A stretch of DNA of 64,000 bases, taken from Pseudovibrio exalbescens. GTDB taxonomy: Bacteria > Pseudomonadota > Alphaproteobacteria > Rhizobiales > Stappiaceae. The notes under the pieces are model-generated. The model was not told the DNA's origin, searched no databases, and was given only the letters and a program-made list of their open reading frames with translations. A program made the translations under genes and the position numbers. The DNA lies in NCBI RefSeq assembly GCF_028737195.1, contig NZ_JAQZAJ010000002.1:829135-893134 (forward strand), given 5' to 3'. Positions 44,720 to 52,457 of this stretch are shown piece after piece; the first letter of the stretch is position 1; the number at the start of each line of letters is the position of its first letter.

Positions 44720-46153
44720 ATGCAAAAAACAATTTTAACGCCCGACATTTGTGTGATTGGCGCGGGTTCCGCTGGATTGACTGTCGCAGCAGCTGCGGCC
44801 GCATTCGGTGTTGAAGTTGTGCTCATAGAGAAAGACAAGATGGGCGGAGACTGCCTGAACTACGGCTGTGTTCCTTCAAAGGCGCTCATCGCCGCAGGCA
44901 AGGCTGCACAGGCTCACAGGAATTCTGCCAAGTATGGCGTGAAAGCAAACGAACCCTCAATTGATTTTGCCGCTGCAAACGCGCATGTACGCAACGTAAT
45001 TGCAGCAATTGAGCCGCACGACTCGGTTGAGCGCTTTGAGGGGCTTGGTGTCAACGTAATCCAATCCGCGGCGCGCTTTGTTGATGCTGAAACCGTTCAA
45101 GCTGGCCACTATCTGATCAAGGCACGCCGTTTCGTCGTCGCGACCGGCTCTTCAGCCTTCGTGCCGCCCATTGCCGGGCTGAATGAAGTCCGGTATCTGA
45201 CCAACGAGACGTTGTTTGATCAAACCAATCGCCCCGATCATCTGCTGATTATTGGCGGTGGTCCAATTGGCATGGAGATGGCGCAGGCGCATCAACGTTT
45301 GGGCTCCAAAGTTACGGTTATTGAGGCGTCAAAAGCACTGTCCAACTCTGATCCCGAGTTCGCGGCGATAGTTATCGAGCGTCTCAGGGCCGAAGGGGTT
45401 GAGATCAGGGAGGGCGCAAACGTCGAAAAGGTCGAGAAGAGTGAAAGCGGTGTTCGACTGACGCTCAAGCAGGCCAATGGCACAATTGACTACGTTGATG
45501 GAACGCACCTGCTTGTTGCCGCTGGTCGCTCGGCCAACATCACCAATCTTGGTTTGGATGAAGCAGGCATCAAGACCCACAGCAAAGGCATAGAAGTCGA
45601 CAAGGGGTTGCGCACAAGCAACAAGAAAGTCTATGCAATTGGCGATGTTATCGGCGGGCTGCAGTTCACCCATCTCGCCGGAGCGCATGCGTCGTTACTG
45701 GTGCGTACCTTGCTGTTTCGAATGCCGGTAAACCATCACAAACTGGTGATTCCCTTTGTCACCTACACAGAGCCGGAACTTGCGCATATCGGCATGACCG
45801 AGCAGGAAGCACGCCAGGTTTACGGTGATGGTCTCAAGGTGCTCACGGCGGATTTCTCAGGAAATGACCGGGCGCTTGCGGAGGGCAAAACCGTCGGCAA
45901 GGTGAAGCTCATCGTGGGAAAGGGCGGCAGGCTCGTAGGGGCGGATATCGTTGGCCCTCAGGCGGGTGAGCTGTTGGCCCCGTTAGCGTTGATGATTTCA
46001 AAAAAGATGCATGTGAAGGCCCTTTTGGACCTGATGCTTCCGTACCCGACATTGACTGAGGTCTTGAAACGAGCGGCGCTGTCTTACTACGCTGGCGCGG
46101 CCGAAAACCCATGGGTACGCCGTCTTCTGGCATTCTTGCGAAAGTTCGGTTGA
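44720..46153 (+). CDS. MerA/Lpd-like FAD disulfide oxidoreductase
   Basis: A 477-residue pyridine-nucleotide disulfide oxidoreductase. FAD site CVIGAGSAGLTVAAAAA, redox-active pair GGDCLNYGCVPSKAL, NAD(P) site IIGGGPIGMEMA, second FAD site YAIGDVIGG. The usual C-terminal His-Glu dyad (HPTLSE) is replaced by PYPTLTE, with Tyr in place of His, as in mercuric reductases; but the C-terminal Cys pair and N-terminal metal domain of MerA are missing, so mercury reduction is unlikely. ATG 44720 is chosen over 44696 because of the GAAGGTGGG site. Likely membrane partner: the TVP38 protein just upstream. Confidence 0.88.
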   Translation: MQKTILTPDICVIGAGSAGLTVAAAAAAFGVEVVLIEKDKMGGDCLNYGCVPSKALIAAGKAAQAHRNSAKYGVKANEPSIDFAAANAHVRNVIAAIEPHDSVERFEGLGVNVIQSAARFVDAETVQAGHYLIKARRFVVATGSSAFVPPIAGLNEVRYLTNETLFDQTNRPDHLLIIGGGPIGMEMAQAHQRLGSKVTVIEASKALSNSDPEFAAIVIERLRAEGVEIREGANVEKVEKSESGVRLTLKQANGTIDYVDGTHLLVAAGRSANITNLGLDEAGIKTHSKGIEVDKGLRTSNKKVYAIGDVIGGLQFTHLAGAHASLLVRTLLFRMPVNHHKLVIPFVTYTEPELAHIGMTEQEARQVYGDGLKVLTADFSGNDRALAEGKTVGKVKLIVGKGGRLVGADIVGPQAGELLAPLALMISKKMHVKALLDLMLPYPTLTEVLKRAALSYYAGAAENPWVRRLLAFLRKFG

Positions 46154-46235
46154 ATGACAAGGATATGGCACGTTGCAGTGCCTTGGTGATCTGATAAAAC
46201 TAAGGTGACTTCGGCGATCAATTAAAGTTGGCAGC

Positions 46236-47762
46236 GTGCAGGATCTAAAGAAGAACTCAAACACTGGTGAAGCACAACAGGGGGCAGAGCGCCCAAGCGG
46301 GCGGCGCACTGGCTTTGGGCTGTCCAGTAAGCTGTTGGTTCTGACCATTCTTTTTGTGATGATCAGCGAGGTCTTGATCTTTGTTCCCTCAATCGCGAAC
46401 TACCGCAACAACTGGCTTCAAGACAACTTGGCCGTTGCTGGTGTTGCGGCATCCCTCATTGAGGATGCAGGGTCCGTTTCAGAGAGTGTGCAGCATGAGC
46501 TGCTAGAGGCAACAGGCGCGCTGGCCATCTCATATAGCCACGACGGTATGCGGCGCCTGATTGCCATGAGCGAAAAGCCGGATGGGTTTGCCGCGACAAT
46601 ACGCATGGAACAAGAAACGCCATGGTCTGCAATCGCCTGCAGTTTTGAAACACTGCTCGGCCTCAAAGCTGGCAACATCCGTGTGATCGGAGATGTGCGC
46701 ATGGGGGCGGGGCAGGTGGACATGGTGATCCCGGTTGCCAAGATGCGTGCGGACTTGCTGGCTTACTCCCTGAATATTCTCCAGTTGTCGCTGGTTATCT
46801 CGATAATAACCGCAACGCTGGTGTATTCCTCCCTGCGCTGGCTCTTTCTTCGCCCCATGCAGCGCCTCACCAGTTCTATGGACCGATTTGCCCGCGACCC
46901 CGAAAACAAGGGTGAAATCATATCGCCCTCCAACCGCGCCGATGAAATTGGAGAGGCGGAGCGACAGCTCGCGGCAATGGAAACGAAGCTAAATCAGGCC
47001 TTGAAGCAGCAACGCAAGCTGGCAGATCTGGGCCTTGCTGTTTCCAAGATAAACCATGACCTGAGAAACATCTTGTCCTCTGCGCAGCTGTTCATCGAGC
47101 GTCTGGAAGGGTTGCCGGACCCAACCGTGCAGCGCATTGCGCCAAAGCTGCTGGCAACACTGGATCGCGCCACAAGCTACACCAAGGCCGTAATGTCCTA
47201 TGGGAAGGCTCAAGAGGCGGAGCCAAACATCAGGGTAATCCGTTTGGCAGACGTTGTGTCGGATGTGGAAGAGGTGCTCGGCCTTAGCGGCAATGATGAC
47301 ATCTGCTTTGAGAGCCATATCTCTGAGGATCTGGAAGTCAACGCAGACCCTGAGCAGATCTTTCGTGTGATCATGAACTTGTGTCGGAATGCGGTTCAGG
47401 CCATGCAGGAAGACAAGACAGTTGATGCATCTGTCATCAAGCGCATCACGGTCGATGCCGAAGTGCGTGGTGACAGGATAGAGCTTCTTATCTCAGATAC
47501 GGGGCCGGGTGTGCCGGAAAAGATGCGCGAAAACCTGTTCCGCGCTTTCCATACTTCGGGCAAGGCCGGAGGCACGGGGCTGGGGCTGGCTATCGCCGCT
47601 GAAATCGTAAAGGCCCACCAGGGAACACTTTCCTTGAAAGAAGACGGTTGCCCAGGAGCCTGCTTCGTTATTTCTCTGCCGCACCGCGAGCAGCCGAAAA
47701 AGAGGGGCACAATCACTCGCCTTTTCCCGAAGGATACGCAGATTTCGGCTGGTGGCGACTGA
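46236..47762 (+). CDS. Sensor histidine kinase with HAMP domain
   Basis: A 508-residue membrane kinase: first helix about residues 28-52, a periplasmic loop of about 120 residues, second helix about 170-200, HAMP linker, then a kinase core. The H box is unusual (INHDLRNILSSAQLF, phospho-acceptor His), N box NLCRNAVQAM, G boxes SDTGPGVP and GGTGLGLAIA. The start codon is GTG 46236 with a weak ribosome site. No response regulator lies beside it, so its partner is elsewhere. The signal is unknown. Confidence 0.9.
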   Translation: MQDLKKNSNTGEAQQGAERPSGRRTGFGLSSKLLVLTILFVMISEVLIFVPSIANYRNNWLQDNLAVAGVAASLIEDAGSVSESVQHELLEATGALAISYSHDGMRRLIAMSEKPDGFAATIRMEQETPWSAIACSFETLLGLKAGNIRVIGDVRMGAGQVDMVIPVAKMRADLLAYSLNILQLSLVISIITATLVYSSLRWLFLRPMQRLTSSMDRFARDPENKGEIISPSNRADEIGEAERQLAAMETKLNQALKQQRKLADLGLAVSKINHDLRNILSSAQLFIERLEGLPDPTVQRIAPKLLATLDRATSYTKAVMSYGKAQEAEPNIRVIRLADVVSDVEEVLGLSGNDDICFESHISEDLEVNADPEQIFRVIMNLCRNAVQAMQEDKTVDASVIKRITVDAEVRGDRIELLISDTGPGVPEKMRENLFRAFHTSGKAGGTGLGLAIAAEIVKAHQGTLSLKEDGCPGACFVISLPHREQPKKRGTITRLFPKDTQISAGGD

Positions 47763-47907
47763 GAGAGGTTACGTAATTCACTTTAAAAAACAGAGAATAA
47801 GCCCTGAACGAACGGTGCTGGCTTACTGTTTTTGTCCACGTTAAATTGCATCTGCATATCTTTTTCCCCAAAACATAGGGACTGACAAAAAAAAGATACA
47901 AAAGCGC

Positions 47908-47936
47908 TTGCCAAGTGTCAGCATCAGGGATAGATA
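47908..47936 (+). promoter_or_regulatory. Likely promoter of the tRNA-Arg genes
   Basis: TTGCCA (47908-47913) and TAGATA (47931-47936) are spaced by 17 bases; transcription would begin about 20 bases before the first tRNA. The match to consensus is partial, but the placement is right. The remaining gap from the kinase gene (47763 on) contains no other feature that I recognise. Confidence 0.4.
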
Positions 47937-47966
47937 GAGCCCCGTTCCGAACGGAACACACGGCAC

Positions 47967-48043
47967 GCACCGGTAGCTCAGCTGGATAGAGCACCAGACT
48001 ACGAATCTGGGGGTCGGGAGTTCGAATCTTCCCCGGTGCGCCA
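47967..48043 (+). tRNA. tRNA-Arg (ACG), copy 1
   Basis: A full cloverleaf of 77 bases: acceptor GCACCGG with CCGGTGC, D arm AGCTCAGCTGGATAGAGC, anticodon stem CCAGA/TCTGG with loop CTACGAA (anticodon ACG, to be read as ICG), T arm GGGAGTTCGAATCTTCC, and encoded CCA at the 3' end. It reads Arg CGN codons. The next copy is 86 bases downstream. Confidence 0.97.
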
Positions 48044-48129
48044 TTTCTTCAAGCCTTCCTTGAGTATTCAAGACGTCTTGTTGAAGCATTGCATAGCCTC
48101 TATGGTTCAATGCAGGCGATGCCTCATAT

Positions 48130-48206
48130 GCACCGGTAGCTCAGCTGGATAGAGCACCAGACTACGAATCTGGGGGTCGGGAGTTCGAATCTTCCCCGGT
48201 GCGCCA
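48130..48206 (+). tRNA. tRNA-Arg (ACG), copy 2
   Basis: Identical over all 77 bases to the first copy, including the encoded CCA. The spacer between the two copies (48044-48129) is unlike the upstream region, so the duplication covers only the tRNA itself as far as I can see, plus a 12-bp palindrome (CAAGACGTCTTG, 48069-48080) in the spacer. The two may be transcribed together. Confidence 0.97.
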
Positions 48207-48330
48207 TTTCCCCCCAAAAAAAGCTATATTCTCAAAGCAGGCTGGCCGTATCGGTTTGCTGCCCTTTTGTTGTGTTTTTAAGCGCTCAGCCGTAACTTGT
48301 GGTTCGTGCAACGCATTGAGAAACCATCAT

Positions 48331-48921
48331 ATGTCCCGGACTGCGGTTACTCCTGAAAACCTTATCGAACTCCTGGAAAGCCGTGTTTCGGCTTCTTTAA
48401 AGGCAATGGACGGTAGCGGGCCATCTGACGAGGAAGTGGAGCAGCTGATTGCTGCAGCTGCTACTGCGCCGGATCATGGACGTCTCACGCCCTATCGCTT
48501 CATGAAGGTAAGCATGGAGGGACGTCGGCGTTTAGGAGATCTCTTTGAAGCTGCCCAAAAGGAACGCAACCTTCATGCCTCGCCGGAGACGTTGGAACGG
48601 GCCCGGCAAAAGGCCTACCGCGGGCCATGTCTCCTCGTCCTGATCGGCTGTATTCGAAGTGAGTTGGAAACGGGTATTCCGGAGGATGAGCAGCTTGTAA
48701 CAGCGGGTGCAGCCCTGCAGAACCTGTTGGTTGCTGCCACTGCGATGGGATATGCCAGCCGGGTCACCAGTGGGCGGGGCGCCAGATCTCCTTTGTTTCA
48801 CAAAGGGTTGGGGCTACAGGAGAACGAGCGCTTTCTCTGTTTTGTTTCTCTCGGCCACGTGGCGCTGCCAAGGACAGCGAAAGGCAGACCTGAACCTTCA
48901 AGTCTGCTCTCCGAGTTCTAA
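48331..48921 (+). CDS. Nitroreductase-family protein (YdjA-like)
   Basis: A 196-residue FMN-dependent nitroreductase relative. The family blocks are AAAATAPDHGRLTPYRFMKV, AGAALQNLLVAATAMGYASRVTSG and the C-terminal FVSLGHVA. The short length and APDHG...TPYRF sequence fit the YdjA subgroup, whose natural substrates are unknown. The open frame begins at 48199 inside the tRNA, but ATG 48331 (MSRTAVTPENL) is the sensible start. It ends five bases before the stop of the convergent moaB. Confidence 0.87.
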   Translation: MSRTAVTPENLIELLESRVSASLKAMDGSGPSDEEVEQLIAAAATAPDHGRLTPYRFMKVSMEGRRRLGDLFEAAQKERNLHASPETLERARQKAYRGPCLLVLIGCIRSELETGIPEDEQLVTAGAALQNLLVAATAMGYASRVTSGRGARSPLFHKGLGLQENERFLCFVSLGHVALPRTAKGRPEPSSLLSEF

Positions 48922-48925
48922 CGGC

Positions 48926-49450
48926 CTATTTGTTCTTGGGGCGAAACACCTTGATCACGTCAGGGTTGGTGTCAATTCGTCCAGCGCCAATAAGATCAAG
49001 GCAATAGGGTACAGCCGGGAACACGGCATCAAGGCATGTCTTGATGGCGGCTGGCTTGCCCGGCAAATTGATGATCAAGCTTCTGCCCCGAATACCTGCG
49101 GTCTGACGTGAAAGAATGGCGGTTGGCACTTCCTCCAAGCTCACCTTGCGCATCAGCTCTCCAAAGCCAGCCAATTCTTTTTCCATGACGAGTGCCATGG
49201 CTTCCGGCGTCAGATCTCTAGGAGCTGGCCCAGTGCCGCCTGTTGTAAGGATCAGGTCGGCGCAAACATCGTCACAAAGCTCGATCAGGCAGTCCTTCAC
49301 GCTCTCAATACCGTCAGGAATGATGCGTGTAACCGGCTCCCACGGCATGGAGAGTGCATCTCGCATATAGGCCATGATTGCTGGGCCGCTTTTATCTACA
49401 TACTCTCCCGAAGTCGCCCGGTCTGAAATTGTAACGGCTGCAATCTTCAC
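48926..49450 (-). CDS. moaB: Molybdopterin biosynthesis protein MoaB/Mog
   Basis: A MoaB/MogA-fold protein of 174 residues, which adenylylates molybdopterin before metal insertion. Visible are IAAVTISDRATSGEYVDKSG, ILTTGGTGPAPRDLTPEA (the family signature with the MPT-binding GGTG) and LIINLPGKPAAIKTCLDAV. The GTG start at 49450 is preferred: AGGAGGG lies nine bases upstream; the frame is open seven codons further to a TTG at 49471. No other cofactor genes are near. Confidence 0.9.
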   Translation of the reverse strand: MKIAAVTISDRATSGEYVDKSGPAIMAYMRDALSMPWEPVTRIIPDGIESVKDCLIELCDDVCADLILTTGGTGPAPRDLTPEAMALVMEKELAGFGELMRKVSLEEVPTAILSRQTAGIRGRSLIINLPGKPAAIKTCLDAVFPAVPYCLDLIGAGRIDTNPDVIKVFRPKNK

Positions 49451-49624
49451 GCCTCTGCCCTCCTGCTGCAAAAGAACCTTTCCTGTTGCGTAGCATCCGA
49501 CGTGGGTTGGTCAAAACACAAATTAGTAACTTAGATTTGTATCTTCCAAAAAAATAAGAGCCTGACCTTGCCGGAAAGCTGGCCTACGGTCTTCAATGAC
49601 GTTACGTCAACAAAAGGTCCGCCA

Positions 49625-50137
49625 ATGCAAAAGAAAAAAATAGCCGCGTTCAGCGAATTGGAAGATCGTAAACCCTCCCATGCCCTTGTTGCAAATGTGG
49701 ATCTTGTCCTTGTCAAATATGATGATGAGATCTCCGTCATGTATGGCCGGTGCCTGCACCGAGGTGCGATAGAACCGCAACAGTTTGCCGAGTTCGCCGA
49801 GGAAGTACGTGAGGAAACCGAAGGGATCCCCATTGGTTGCAAACTCTCAGCTCAGCACATCGAAAAGGACAGTGATGCGGCGTTGGCGGTAGGCGTGGAC
49901 TACATCATTCTGGACGAACGCGGCGGCGGTACTTGGGCAGCACCAAGTTTGTTTCGAGATAACATCTCCGTTCCCACCATTCCGGCACTTGCCCAGGCGC
50001 GCGGGCATCACCGCTTGTCAGAGTTCAACATCGACGACCTTTGCACTTGGAAAGAGGAAATCACCAAACTTTCCGGGATTTCATTCAGTGGCGTGAGTTT
50101 TGATGACATGGGGAGGGAGTGGAATGGCCGTTGCTGA
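49625..50137 (+). CDS. Internally deleted Rieske/FMN glutamate-synthase-like gene
   Basis: An intact 170-residue frame that reads like three pieces of a larger family joined together. Residues 1-48 match the N-terminal Rieske part of FMN-binding glutamate-synthase-family proteins up to the first cluster box (YGRCLHRGA, Cys43/His45); residues 50-127 match its FMN domain (CKLSAQHIEKDSDAALAVG, VDYIILDERGGG); residues 131-157 look like its C-terminus (FNIDDLCTWKEEITKLSG). The second Rieske box and most of the barrel, roughly 350 residues, are absent. It may be a decayed remnant or a minimal protein. Its end overlaps the next gene by 14 bases. Confidence 0.7.
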   Translation: MQKKKIAAFSELEDRKPSHALVANVDLVLVKYDDEISVMYGRCLHRGAIEPQQFAEFAEEVREETEGIPIGCKLSAQHIEKDSDAALAVGVDYIILDERGGGTWAAPSLFRDNISVPTIPALAQARGHHRLSEFNIDDLCTWKEEITKLSGISFSGVSFDDMGREWNGRC

Positions 50138-50345
50138 GATGCTGTTGGAAATATTGATCTACTACGCTCTCTTAGGCTTCATGGTTGCCATCGTCTTTCT
50201 GATCTTTGGCATCGGCAAGGTGGAACGGGCCGCCAAGGGCGCATACTTCTTCCGGCCACAATTGATCCCCGGCATCATGTTGTTGTGGCCAGTGGTGATT
50301 TATCGCTGGCGAAAGCTGGCCCAGTCACCTGAGCAGGAGGGTTAG
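50124..50345 (+). CDS. Small membrane protein of the redox block
   Basis: A 73-residue protein with one long or two short N-terminal helices (residues 4-30, ILIYYALLGFMVAIVFLIFGI), a basic amphipathic stretch and a second hydrophobic segment (LIPGIMLLWPVVIYRW). GGGAGGGAG lies just before its ATG, and it overlaps the preceding gene, so it is surely part of the operon. I do not recognise the family. Likely a small subunit or assembly factor of a membrane redox complex. Confidence 0.65.
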   Translation: MAVAEMLLEILIYYALLGFMVAIVFLIFGIGKVERAAKGAYFFRPQLIPGIMLLWPVVIYRWRKLAQSPEQEG

Positions 50346-50347
50346 CC

Positions 50348-50515
50348 ATGCAACGCAGACAACGTCGCGCCCATCAAGTCATCTGGTGGTTCCTAGCCAT
50401 CCTTATCCCTGTGGTGGTTGCGATCGCAGTATTCAGTAATCCGACTGGCAATTCTCAGCAGCCTGCGGAGCCGCTGGATGACCGAGCCAAACAGGTTGAG
50501 GGAGGCCAAGGGTGA
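50348..50515 (+). CDS. Tiny single-helix membrane protein
   Basis: A 55-residue gene below normal size cut-offs. It begins MQRRQRRAHQVIWWFLAIL, an Arg-rich cytoplasmic start leading into one membrane helix (about residues 12-31), then a polar tail rich in Gln/Pro/Glu outside. It starts two bases after the stop of the preceding small gene, with AGGAGG just upstream, and its TGA overlaps the GTG start of the next gene (GTGA). The packing argues that it is real. Function unknown. Confidence 0.65.
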   Translation: MQRRQRRAHQVIWWFLAILIPVVVAIAVFSNPTGNSQQPAEPLDDRAKQVEGGQG

Positions 50516-51585
50516 GCCACAAGTACATTCCGGTCATTTGGAACCGAACCAAGATTGTCTATGACATTGTCGCGGTGGCTTGCATCGCAGCTTACCTAGG
50601 AGTCTACTTGTATGTAGCACCGCTTTTTCAGACCGTGACCCTTCCCATAGACGCGCTCATTTATCGAGCTCAAGCTTATGGCACCTGTGTTTTTTTTCTG
50701 CTCACAGTCATTTTGTGCATTGGCCCGCTGTCCCGCTTAGACACGCGTTTTTTGCCTCTGCTTTACAACAGGCGTCACCTCGGAGTGATGACTGCGTGCC
50801 TCGCGGTAGTGCATGTAAAGTACATCCTGGATTGGTACTACGCCTTCTCTCCGACAGATCGGTACGTGGCGGTTCTGGCTTCAAACACCAGCTATTTTCA
50901 GTTCCTTGGTTTTCCCTTCGAAGTGTTGGGACTTGCAGCACTGTTGATCCTCTTGGTGCTGGCCACCACAAGCCATGACTTCTGGCTCCATTTTCTGGGG
51001 CCTCCCCTTTGGAAGACGCTTCATATGGGCATCTATTTTGCCTACGCGCTTGTCGTCTTCCATGTTGCGCTTGGGGCGCTGCAAAGCGCTGCCGGTCCGG
51101 TTATACCCCTGGTGGTTGGTGCGTCAGCGTCCCTTGTGATCACGTTGCATTTGCTAGCCGCACGCAAAGAACGGTCAACGGAAAACGACGTGCCGCTTGA
51201 AGCTGACGACACACCGTGGGTGGTTGTGGGAGATCCAATGCAGATCCCCAACAAGCGAGCACAAATCGTTGCGCTGAAGGAAGATGAAAGGGTTGCCGTG
51301 TTCCGCGACGGCGACAAAGTCTCCGCCATATCCAACGTGTGCGCTCACCAGAACGGACCGCTTGGGGAAGGGAAGATAGTCTATGGCTGCGTAACCTGCC
51401 CTTGGCATGGCTATCAGTATCGGGTTGAAGACGGCTGTTCGCCGCCGCCTTTTACTGAAAAGGTCCCCACATATCGCCTGAAGCTGAAAGGCAATCTCCT
51501 TTTATTGGACCCCATTGCCTTGCCAGCGGGAACCTACATTGAGCCAGTTGTTGTGGGAGGCGTTCATGCAGCAGAAAAAGCCTAA
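50512..51585 (+). CDS. Ferric-reductase-like membrane protein fused to a Rieske domain
   Basis: A 357-residue redox protein. The first 220 residues hold about six membrane helices of the ferric-reductase-like type, with several helix histidines (such as RRHLGVMTACLAVVHVKY and LWKTLHMGIYFAYALVVFHV) that could bind two b-type hemes. The C-terminal cytoplasmic domain is a Rieske [2Fe-2S] centre with ligands Cys277, His279, Cys296 and His299 (CAHQNGPLG and CPWHGYQY). Electrons could thus pass between a soluble donor and the periplasmic side. GTG start overlapping the preceding stop. Confidence 0.85.
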   Translation: MSHKYIPVIWNRTKIVYDIVAVACIAAYLGVYLYVAPLFQTVTLPIDALIYRAQAYGTCVFFLLTVILCIGPLSRLDTRFLPLLYNRRHLGVMTACLAVVHVKYILDWYYAFSPTDRYVAVLASNTSYFQFLGFPFEVLGLAALLILLVLATTSHDFWLHFLGPPLWKTLHMGIYFAYALVVFHVALGALQSAAGPVIPLVVGASASLVITLHLLAARKERSTENDVPLEADDTPWVVVGDPMQIPNKRAQIVALKEDERVAVFRDGDKVSAISNVCAHQNGPLGEGKIVYGCVTCPWHGYQYRVEDGCSPPPFTEKVPTYRLKLKGNLLLLDPIALPAGTYIEPVVVGGVHAAEKA

Positions 51586-52345
51586 GGGTAAACCGGACCC
51601 GTTTTTTATCGGGTGGGCCAAAAAGCCTCCCAAGCTATTGCAGGGCTTTTTATTCTTTGTCTCCGCTGTTCTCGTGGGCGGGGCGGCTGGTGTTGCTTTC
51701 AGCATTGGCGCGTCTGTCCCTGATCCTGGCAACGGCACGTTCTTGTGGAGTGCCGGCTATCAGACCATGACCGGTGTTGTTGAAGCCAAACCCTATCCGG
51801 TCTTGCGCTTGCCGCCGAGTGAACCGGGAGGCGAACCGCGGGCACTTCTTTTGTCCGGGGTCGGCAAGCGAGGCGTTCAGGGATTGGCCGGGCCCCTCGA
51901 TGGAAAACAAGTCGATGCAGGCGGGGTGCTGCTCAAGCGCGGCACAATCGAAATGCTGCAGGTCGGCGGCCAAGTGAAGTTACGCGCGGCAGAGACCCCT
52001 CTCAATAGCTTTGAACCGCAGCCCGCCGAAGATCTTGGAAGGTGGCGTCTTTCTGGTGAGGTTTGCGATGGCAAATGCTATGTTGGCGCCATGCGCCCCG
52101 GCGTGGGGCTTGCGCACAAGGCCTGTGCCAACCTGTGTCTCATCGGCGGGGTTCCGCCTGTCTTCGTCAGCACCAGTCCCGTCGATGGCAGCAGCTTCTT
52201 TTTGCTTGCCGATGCGCAGGGCAATCCAGTGCCTGAGGATCTGTATGACCTCACGGCCCTGTTCATATCCCTTGAAGGCGAAATAGAGCGCCGCGATGAT
52301 CTGTTGATCTTCAAGGCAGATCTGACGACGGCCAAGCGCCTATAG
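51566..52345 (+). CDS. Membrane-anchored four-cysteine protein of the redox block
   Basis: A 259-residue protein with one N-terminal membrane helix (about residues 24-50) and a periplasmic remainder. The most conserved-looking part is EVCDGKCYVGAMRPG followed by HKACANLCLIGGVPP: two C-x3-C pairs (Cys167/171 and Cys187/191) with His184 between, a possible metal or cofactor site or disulfide pair. I know related hypothetical proteins from redox operons but no assigned function. ATG 51566 is inside the end of the Rieske gene and has GGGAGG upstream. Confidence 0.75.
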   Translation: MQQKKPKGKPDPFFIGWAKKPPKLLQGFLFFVSAVLVGGAAGVAFSIGASVPDPGNGTFLWSAGYQTMTGVVEAKPYPVLRLPPSEPGGEPRALLLSGVGKRGVQGLAGPLDGKQVDAGGVLLKRGTIEMLQVGGQVKLRAAETPLNSFEPQPAEDLGRWRLSGEVCDGKCYVGAMRPGVGLAHKACANLCLIGGVPPVFVSTSPVDGSSFFLLADAQGNPVPEDLYDLTALFISLEGEIERRDDLLIFKADLTTAKRL

Positions 52346-52457
52346 CTTCAAACGGGTGTGCCAGTTTCTTGCGTGTTAATCACTTCTTTTCATTCTTTAC
52401 CTAAGGTAGGAAATTGGATTGCAGCAACGCCTTAAAACAACAAGAACAGGGGCGAAC

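Noticed and set aside
44720..46153. Mercuric reductase
   Set aside because: The redox Cys pair and Tyr are present, but the C-terminal mercury-binding Cys pair, N-terminal metal domain and any mer operon neighbours are missing.
47967..48206. Integrated element at the tRNA-Arg pair
   Set aside because: No integrase, no tRNA fragment repeat and no foreign-looking gene block on either side.
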